A stretch of DNA of 12,529 bases, taken from the NCBI GenBank assembly GCA_018241985.1, contig JAFECV010000014.1, forward strand, positions 1-12,529. The letters run 5' to 3'. Source of the stretch: Pseudomonadota bacterium. Its GTDB lineage: Bacteria > Pseudomonadota > Gammaproteobacteria > Burkholderiales > Burkholderiaceae_C. Below the pieces are notes generated by a model, which searched no databases, was not told the DNA's origin, and worked only from the letters and a program-made list of their open reading frames with translations. Shown piece by piece: positions 7,747-12,529 of this stretch (position 1 is its first letter; each line of letters starts with the position of its first letter). Position numbers and translations under genes: made by a program.

Positions 7747-7759
7747 AGACACGCGCGCC

Positions 7760-9151
7760 CTACCCCTGCACGCGATCCAGCTTGCGAGCTTGCCCCGCCG
7801 CCATCCGCCCGGCTGACACGGCCATGTGCTCGACCTTCTCGTTCAGGATCTCTTCCGGCATCTCGGCCTCGATCCAGGTTTCGTTGTTCAGCCCCGTCGC
7901 CAGCCGCTGCTCGTCGAGCTCGCCGGTCCAGCGCGCCACGACGATCGTCGCGACGCCGTTGCCCACCAGGTTGGTCAACGCGCGCGCCTCCGACATGAAG
8001 CGGTCGATCCCGAGGATCAGCGCCAAACCGGCCACCGGAACATGGCCCACCGCCGACAGCGTGGCGGCGAGCACGATGAAGCCGCTGCCGGTGACGCCCG
8101 CCGCGCCCTTGGACGTGAGCAGCAGCACGGCCAGCAGCGTGATCTCCTGGGTCAGCGTCATCGGCGTGTTGGTCGCCTGCGCGATGAACACCGCCGCCAT
8201 CGTCAGGTAGATCGACGTGCCGTCGAGGTTGAACGAATAGCCGGTCGGGATCACCAGGCCGACGCAGGTCTTCTTCGCGCCGAGGTTCTCCATCTTTTCC
8301 ATCATTCGCGGCAGCACCGACTCCGAGGACGAAGTCCCGAGCACGATCAGCAGCTCCTCTTTGATGTACTTGACGAACTTCCAGATGCTGAACCCGTTCA
8401 GGCGCGTGACGATTCCCAGCACGACGAACACGAAGATCAGGCAGGTCAGGTAGAACGTGCCCATCAGCTTGCCCAACGAGAGCAGCGAACCGATGCCGTA
8501 CTTTCCGATCGTGAACGCCATCGCGCCGAATGCACCCAGCGGCGCGACGCGCATGATCATGCCGACGATCGAGAACAGCACGTGCGAGGTCTTCTCGATG
8601 ACGTCGAACACCAAGGTGCCGCGTCCGCCGAATTTGTGCAGCGCGGCGCCGAACAGCACCGCGAACAGCAGCACCTGCAATACCTCGCCGTTGGCGAATG
8701 CACCGACCGCGGTATTCGGGATCACGTCCATCAGGAATTCGACGGTCCCGTGCATCTTGCCCGGGCCGGTGTAGGCCGCGATGGCGGACGTATCGATCGT
8801 CGAGGCATCGACATTCATGCCGGAGCCCGGGCGCAGCAGGTTGACGATGACGAGCCCCACGATGAGCGCGATCGTGCTCATGATCTCGAAATACAGCAGC
8901 GCCAGCCCGCCGGTCTTGCCGACCTTCTTCATGTCCTCGACGCCGGCGATGCCGACGACGACGGTACAGAAGATGATCGGGGCGATCATCATCTTGATCA
9001 GCTTGATGAAGCCGTCTCCGAACGGCTTCATCTTCGCCGCGAACTGCGGGTAGAAGTGGCCCAGGATCACGCCGATGACCACCGCAACCAGCACCTGGAC
9101 GTAAAGCGATTTGTAGAGCGGCCTCTTGGCGGCCGCAGACGCATCAGTCAT
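7760..9151 (-). CDS. dctA: C4-dicarboxylate transporter DctA
   Basis: 463-residue inner-membrane sodium/proton-coupled symporter of the DAACS (glutamate-transporter-like) family, importing succinate, fumarate and malate. Transmembrane segments run from about residue 15. Family signatures are in order: the first re-entrant loop TSSSE (273-277) with [11 protein letters not shown] after it, [19 protein letters not shown] (307-325) in the substrate-binding helix, [17 protein letters not shown] in the second hairpin, and [19 protein letters not shown] followed by ATIVVARW (to 408). Length and motifs match DctA rather than the glutamate branch GltP. The hydrophilic C-terminal tail is rich in Glu and Met. 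GAGGAGA precedes the ATG at 9151. No DctBD two-component genes are in the window, and I could not identify a sigma-54 promoter in the 96 bases up to the phaB terminator. acuI follows on the same strand. Confidence 0.97.
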   Translation of the reverse strand: MTDASAAAKRPLYKSLYVQVLVAVVIGVILGHFYPQFAAKMKPFGDGFIKLIKMMIAPIIFCTVVVGIAGVEDMKKVGKTGGLALLYFEIMSTIALIVGLVIVNLLRPGSGMNVDASTIDTSAIAAYTGPGKMHGTVEFLMDVIPNTAVGAFANGEVLQVLLFAVLFGAALHKFGGRGTLVFDVIEKTSHVLFSIVGMIMRVAPLGAFGAMAFTIGKYGIGSLLSLGKLMGTFYLTCLIFVFVVLGIVTRLNGFSIWKFVKYIKEELLIVLGTSSSESVLPRMMEKMENLGAKKTCVGLVIPTGYSFNLDGTSIYLTMAAVFIAQATNTPMTLTQEITLLAVLLLTSKGAAGVTGSGFIVLAATLSAVGHVPVAGLALILGIDRFMSEARALTNLVGNGVATIVVARWTGELDEQRLATGLNNETWIEAEMPEEILNEKVEHMAVSAGRMAAGQARKLDRVQG

Positions 9152-9247
9152 GGAGGTCTCCTCTCGATCGATTCGAATACTTTGAAGCCGTTACGCGGCT
9201 GCCGTGAAAAGCGATCGCACGATCCGGGCCCGACGGCCTTCCAAATC

Positions 9248-9277
9248 GACGAAACCCGCCATGTGGCGGGTTTCGTC
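9248..9277 (-). terminator. Rho-independent-type terminator after phaB
   Basis: A perfect 30-base palindrome (GACGAAACCCGCC, a four-base turn, then its exact complement) lies 25 bases past the phaB stop and ahead of dctA. The A and T runs sit at the base of the stem, the proteobacterial AAACCCGCC / GGCGGGTTT form, so it could work in both directions. On the minus strand only a weak T-rich stretch follows (GATTTGG). It should separate the pha transcript from dctA. Confidence 0.85.
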
Positions 9278-9302
9278 TGCAATGCGGATCGGCTCCGGGC
9301 TT

Positions 9303-10040
9303 TCAGCCCATGTGCAGGCCGCCGTTCACCGAGAAGTCAGCGCCGGTCGAATAACCGCCCTCGTCCGAGGCCAGCCACGCGATGATCGACGCGATCTCCT
9401 CGGGCGTGCCCAGGCGCCGGACGGGAATGGTCGCGACGATCTTGTCGAGCACCTCCTGGCGGATGGCCTTGACCATGTCGGTGCCGATGTAGCCTGGGCT
9501 CACCGTGTTCACCGTCACGCCCTTGCCGGCGAGTTCCTGCGCCAGCGCCATCGTGAAGCCGTGGATGCCGGCCTTCGCGGTCGAATAGTTGACCTGGCCG
9601 AACTGCCCTTTCTGCCCGTTCACCGAGCTGATGTTGACGATGCGGCCCCAGTTCGCCTCGAGCATGCCGTCGATCACCTGCTTGGTCACGTTGAACATGC
9701 TGTCGAGATTGGTCGACATCACCGCGTCCCAGTCGGCCTTGCTCATCTTGCGGAACTGGCCGTCGCGCGTGATGCCGGCGTTGTTGACCAGCACCGCCAC
9801 CGGTCCGTGCTCCGCCTTCACCTTCTCGAACGCGGCCACCGTCGAATCCCAGTCGCTGACATTGCCGACCGACGCGTGGAACGTGTAGCCCAGCGCCTTC
9901 TGTTCGCCGATCCATTTGACATGGTCGCGGGTCGGGCCGCAGCCGGCCACCACCGTGAAGCCCTCCTTGTGCAGACGCTGGCAGATCGCGGTGCCGATGC
10001 CGCCCATGCCGCCGGTGACGTACGCTGTCTTCTTGCTCAT
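9303..10040 (-). CDS. phaB: Acetoacetyl-CoA reductase PhaB
   Basis: 245-residue NADPH-dependent short-chain dehydrogenase that reduces acetoacetyl-CoA to (R)-3-hydroxybutyryl-CoA, the monomer for polyhydroxybutyrate. The cofactor loop is TGGMGGIG (9-16). NNAGITRD lies at 86-93. The catalytic triad is Ser139 (in NISSVNGQKGQFGQ), Tyr152 and Lys156 (YSTAK). The C-terminus STGADFSVNGGLHMG is nearly that of Cupriavidus PhaB (246 residues), as is most of the body. The start is the ATG at 10040 (MSKKTAYV), backed by a GAGGAG Shine-Dalgarno; an upstream in-frame ATG at 10091 would run through the intergenic palindrome and is rejected. It is last in the phaC - phaA relic - phaB unit and is followed by a strong terminator. 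All catalytic residues are intact. Confidence 0.97.
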   Translation of the reverse strand: MSKKTAYVTGGMGGIGTAICQRLHKEGFTVVAGCGPTRDHVKWIGEQKALGYTFHASVGNVSDWDSTVAAFEKVKAEHGPVAVLVNNAGITRDGQFRKMSKADWDAVMSTNLDSMFNVTKQVIDGMLEANWGRIVNISSVNGQKGQFGQVNYSTAKAGIHGFTMALAQELAGKGVTVNTVSPGYIGTDMVKAIRQEVLDKIVATIPVRRLGTPEEIASIIAWLASDEGGYSTGADFSVNGGLHMG

Positions 10041-10061
10041 GATGTGCTCCTCTGATTTCCG

Positions 10062-10081
10062 GTTGCTATTGAAATAGTAGC
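10062..10081. repeat. Short imperfect palindrome upstream of phaB
   Basis: GTTGCTATT-GA-AATAGTAGC is an inverted repeat with nine-base arms. Its two mismatches become G-U pairs on one RNA strand. It lies just upstream of the phaB Shine-Dalgarno inside a locally AT-richer gap. It recalls small intergenic repeats that I associate with Comamonadaceae (GCTAT...ATAGC type), but only one copy is in this window, so membership in a repeat family cannot be shown. Confidence 0.45.
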
Positions 10082-10152
10082 TATACCCCATTGATCCGTC
10101 TTGGCTGCAGCACGATTTCTTTGAAAATCATGCGCGGCCGCGGCGAATGCCC

Positions 10153-10227
10153 TCAGCGCTCGACGATGAGCGCCGCCTCCATGCCGCCGCCGGAGCGAGC
10201 AGCCGAAACGATGACGATGTCTTCCAT
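10153..10227 (-). pseudogene. phaA: Relic of phaA (beta-ketothiolase) with an internal in-frame deletion
   Basis: A complete 24-codon frame sits exactly where phaA is expected, between phaC and phaB. Its first half, MEDIVIVSAARS, is the N-terminus of an acetyl-CoA acetyltransferase (usual pattern: VIVSAART). Its second half, GGGMEAALIVER and stop, is the C-terminus of the same enzyme (usual pattern: GGGMGVALAVER). Nearly all of the roughly 390-residue protein between them is missing, including all catalytic Cys and His residues. The Shine-Dalgarno GGAGG seven bases before the ATG, the start and the stop codon survive, so a short peptide may still be translated. One position normally Gly in the GGGMG motif is Glu17, suggesting drift. 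It begins 29 bases past the phaC stop. A thiolase from another locus (for example BktB or another PhaA) would have to feed PhaB. Confidence 0.85.
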
Positions 10228-10256
10228 GCGGGATCCTCCATGGGTTGCCATGCAAT

Positions 10257-11969
10257 TCAGGCCTTGGCCTTGACATAGCGGCCCGGCGCCGGCTCGATCG
10301 CCTTGTACTTGCCGTTGCCGTAGGCCTTCGGCGCGGGAATCTTCGCGCCGGCGTGGCCGGCCAGCCAGGTGGACCAGTCGGTCCACCAGCTGCCGGGGTA
10401 TTCCTTGGCGCTGGCGATCCAGTCCTCGACCCGCGGCGGAAACTTGTTGTGGTCCGCGATCCAGTGGCTGCGCTTGTTCTTGGCCGGCGGGTTGATCACG
10501 CCGGCGATGTGCCCGGACGCGCCCATCACGAAGCGCTTCTTGCCCGGCAGCCACTGGGTCGATGCGTAGGCGCCGCCGATCGGAACGATGTGGTCTTCGC
10601 GCGAGCCGTAGATGTAGACCGGCATGTCGACGCGCCGCAGGTCGATCTTCTGGCCGGCGACTTCGGCCTGCCCCGGCTTCACCAGCTTGTTCTCGTGGTA
10701 GGTGTTGCGCAGGTACCAGGCATAGAACGGCCCCGGCAGGTTGGTCGAGTCGCTGTTCCAGTACAGCAGGTCGAACGCCGGCGGGGTTTCGCCCTTCAGG
10801 TAGTTGCCGACCACGTAGTTCCAGACCAGTTCGTTCGGCCGCAGGAAGCTGAAGGTGGACGCCAGATCCTGGCCCTTGAGCAGGCCGCCCTCGCCCATCT
10901 CGAACTCGCGGTACTTGACCATCAGCTCGTCGATGAAGATGTCGAGAATGCCGACGTCGGTGAAGTCGAGCAGCGTGGTCAGGAACGTGGCGCTGGCCAC
11001 CGGCTTTTCGCCGCGCGCCGCCAGCACCGCCAGCGCGGTGCAGAGAATCGTGCCGCCGACGCAGAACCCCAGCGCATTGATCTGCTTCGCGCCGGTGATC
11101 TCGCGCGTCACCGCGATCGCCTTGATCGCGGCGTTGTCGATGTAGTCGTCCCAGGTCTTCTTCGCCAGCGTCGCGTCCGGATTGCGCCAGCTCACGACGA
11201 AGGTGCGGTGGCCTTGCGCCGTGGCATAGCGGATGAACGAGTTGTCGGGCTGCAGATCGAGGATGTAGAACTTGTTGATGCAGGGCGGAATCAGCAGGAA
11301 CGGCCGCTCGTACACCTTGTCGGTCAGCGGCTTGTATTCGATCAGCTGGAACAGCTCGTTCTCGAACACCACCGCGCCCTCGGTGGTGGCGACGTTCTTG
11401 CCGACCTCGAACACGCGCTCGTCGGTCATCGACACATGGCCCTGGCGGAAATCCTGCAGCAGGTTCGCCACGCCGCGCGCGATGCTCTCGCCGTTGGTCT
11501 CGATCGCCTTCTGCTGCGCGTCGGGGTTGAACGCGAGGAAATTGCTCGGCGCCGCCGCCGACAGCCACTGCTCGACCCCGAAACGGACCCGGGCGCGCGT
11601 CTTCTCGTCGCCCTCGATCGCTTCGGCCAGCGCCGTCATCGTGCGTGCATTGAGCAGATACGTGGCCGCCGTGAACGTCGCCAGCGGATTCTTGCCCCAG
11701 GCCTCGGCGCTGAAGCGCCGGTACCGGTCCTTCTTGGCCGCCGACACGCCTTGCATGGTTTCGTTCCACAGCTCGGTCGCGTCGTGCAGGTACTGCTGCT
11801 GCAGTTCCATCAGCCTGGCCGGCGACAGCTTGAAAGGCGCCGCGCCCGGGTCGGCCGTTCCCTGCGTCAGCCCCTGCATCGCCTGCAGCGCCTGGCTCCA
11901 GCCTTCGCTGAACATTTTTTGCAGGTCCGGCGCGGCGTCCGTCTGGGACTGCGAGGTCTCGGGCGTCAT
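10257..11969 (-). CDS. phaC: Class I polyhydroxyalkanoate synthase PhaC
   Basis: 570-residue enzyme that polymerises (R)-3-hydroxyacyl-CoA, chiefly 3-hydroxybutyryl-CoA, at the surface of PHB granules. Cupriavidus PhaC has 589 residues, and the difference is in the variable N-terminal region. The alpha/beta-hydrolase core carries the lipase-like box GFCVGG with the nucleophile Cys303, then Asp459 (in YGSREDHIVP) and His487 (in VMGASGHIAGVINPP), which complete the catalytic triad. WRNPD (262-266) and the C-terminal WWTDWSTWLAGHAG are typical of class I synthases. The ATG at 11969 has AGGAG five bases upstream; the open frame reaches back into the pgeF gene, but that part is not coding. It is first of the phaC - phaA relic - phaB unit. 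A candidate extended -10 promoter lies about 36 bases upstream of the ATG. Confidence 0.98.
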   Translation of the reverse strand: MTPETSQSQTDAAPDLQKMFSEGWSQALQAMQGLTQGTADPGAAPFKLSPARLMELQQQYLHDATELWNETMQGVSAAKKDRYRRFSAEAWGKNPLATFTAATYLLNARTMTALAEAIEGDEKTRARVRFGVEQWLSAAAPSNFLAFNPDAQQKAIETNGESIARGVANLLQDFRQGHVSMTDERVFEVGKNVATTEGAVVFENELFQLIEYKPLTDKVYERPFLLIPPCINKFYILDLQPDNSFIRYATAQGHRTFVVSWRNPDATLAKKTWDDYIDNAAIKAIAVTREITGAKQINALGFCVGGTILCTALAVLAARGEKPVASATFLTTLLDFTDVGILDIFIDELMVKYREFEMGEGGLLKGQDLASTFSFLRPNELVWNYVVGNYLKGETPPAFDLLYWNSDSTNLPGPFYAWYLRNTYHENKLVKPGQAEVAGQKIDLRRVDMPVYIYGSREDHIVPIGGAYASTQWLPGKKRFVMGASGHIAGVINPPAKNKRSHWIADHNKFPPRVEDWIASAKEYPGSWWTDWSTWLAGHAGAKIPAPKAYGNGKYKAIEPAPGRYVKAKA

Positions 11970-12004
11970 GTTGTCTCCTGGGTGACTGCCATCGGGTACG
12001 GACG

Positions 12005-12013
12005 AATTTAGCA
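12005..12013 (-). promoter_or_regulatory. Candidate extended -10 promoter of phaC
   Basis: The minus strand reads TGC-TAAATT, a TGn-extended -10 with a 4/6 hexamer. Transcription would start near 11998, leaving a leader of about 29 bases with the AGGAG site. No convincing -35 is present. An A8 tract (plus-strand T8, 12046-12053) lies about 40 bases upstream and may act as an UP-like or bending element. This is inference from sequence. Confidence 0.33.
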
Positions 12014-12093
12014 CCCTTGCCGCCCGATGCGGAATGCAGGCCCGATTTTTTTTGTTCGTTGCGACGCGCAAGTTACGCGCAGCCTGAGGCAGG

Positions 12094-12529
12094 TCAATCC
12101 ACCCATATGCACGCCGCCATGCGACCGCTGCCTCCCTGGGATCGCTGATCGCGCCGGTACGAATGAAAGCGCAAGGGATTGCCGACGGTGCACCAGCCGG
12201 CGCTGCCGTCGTTGCCATGCACGCCGGCCACGCCGAGCGCAGCCAGGCGCTGGCGCGCCAGCGCCGGCAGGTCGGCCAGCCAACGGTCGGCGCGGCCGGC
12301 CTTGAAGCACACCGACGCGGCCGGGTCGTGCGCTTCGAAAGCCGCCTTCACCTCGCTGCCCACCTCGAAGCGCTCCGGGCCGATGCAAGGGCCCAGCCAT
12401 GCGAGCAGTTCGCCTTTCCCCTTGCCCTTGTCGGCATCACGATCGACGGCAGCGCGCAGCGCCGCCACCGTCGCTTCCAGCACCCCGATCCCGTCCGTGC
12501 CGACCAGGCCGCGCCAGCCCGCGTGGGCC
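12094..12529 (-). CDS. pgeF: PgeF/YfiH laccase-domain protein (peptidoglycan editing factor), C-terminal part
   Basis: The last 144 codons are present and the N-terminal part lies beyond the right edge. The fragment opens in AHAGWRGL, the metal-site motif of the YfiH/PgeF family. It continues with WLGPCIGPERFEVGSEV, ADLPALARQRLAALGV, GWCTVGNPLRFHSYRRD and a final GRMAACIWVD. All are family hallmarks in the right order. Members were long annotated as multicopper polyphenol oxidases; E. coli YfiH is now known to edit misplaced amino acids in peptidoglycan precursors, and other members act on purine nucleosides. A lysine/glycine run (DKGKGKGE) and a slightly longer loop after SYRRD look specific to this protein. 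The gene ends 124 bases before phaC on the same strand, with no terminator seen. PgeF next to phaC is an arrangement I recall from other Burkholderiales. Confidence 0.93.
   Translation of the reverse strand, partial: AHAGWRGLVGTDGIGVLEATVAALRAAVDRDADKGKGKGELLAWLGPCIGPERFEVGSEVKAAFEAHDPAASVCFKAGRADRWLADLPALARQRLAALGVAGVHGNDGSAGWCTVGNPLRFHSYRRDQRSQGGSGRMAACIWVD

Noticed and set aside
9186..9200. AGCCG-TTACG-CGGCT hairpin upstream of dctA as a regulatory structure
   Set aside because: The stem is only five base pairs with no further support, so it is within chance for GC-rich DNA.
10041..10091. Upstream in-frame start for phaB at 10091
   Set aside because: The extension is not PhaB-like, crosses the palindrome and lacks a ribosome binding site; the ATG at 10040 has GAGGAG and matches known PhaB N-termini.
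10133..10245. BamHI, NcoI and NotI sequences near the phaA relic as proof of engineering
   Set aside because: GC-rich genomes contain such sites often, no vector or marker sequence is present, and the junction itself is not a restriction site. This remains only a possibility.
12046..12053. T8 run on the plus strand as a terminator
   Set aside because: No stable stem precedes it on the plus strand and no plus-strand gene ends there; for the minus-strand genes it is an A-run.
11970..12218. Upstream extension of phaC to 12218
   Set aside because: The extra residues overlap pgeF in another frame and do not resemble PhaC; the ATG at 11969 has AGGAG.

Overview
This window is high-GC DNA with the gene style of a betaproteobacterium. 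The best guess is order Burkholderiales, perhaps Comamonadaceae or an allied family. The case rests on the closeness of PhaB and PhaC to the Cupriavidus type, the layout laccase-domain gene / phaC / phaB, a Burkholderiales-style M14 lipoprotein, and a short palindrome before phaB that recalls small intergenic repeats of Comamonadaceae. This placement is inference. Genes are densely packed, no gene-free stretch exceeds 300 bases, and I saw no RNA gene, CRISPR array or insertion sequence.

Left part (1-3290, minus strand): the start of yeaH, then prkA, then dusA. prkA and yeaH form the stress-associated PrkA/YeaH pair, whose usual third member (SpoVR/YcgB) would lie off the left edge. dusA is a separate tRNA-modification gene transcribed toward prkA.

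Middle part (3424-6687, plus strand): a lipoprotein with the fold of an M14 zinc carboxypeptidase, a YfcG-like glutathione-dependent oxidoreductase, and a DsbA-fold protein of the 2-hydroxychromene-2-carboxylate isomerase family. The M14 protein keeps the family scaffold but has lost every metal ligand and the catalytic glutamate, so it looks like a pseudo-peptidase. This is one of the two main findings.

Right part (6704-12529, minus strand): in transcription order, the C-terminal part of a PgeF/YfiH laccase-domain protein, phaC, a 25-codon relic of phaA, phaB with a strong hairpin terminator, dctA and acuI. phaC and phaB encode polyhydroxybutyrate (PHB) synthase and acetoacetyl-CoA reductase. 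The gene expected between them, the beta-ketothiolase phaA, is reduced to its first 12 and last 12 codons joined in frame, with its ribosome binding site and stop codon intact. This scar is the other main finding. PHB synthesis from this locus would need a thiolase encoded elsewhere. DctA (C4-dicarboxylate uptake) and AcuI (acrylyl-CoA reductase family) are ordinary carbon-metabolism genes and may be cotranscribed.
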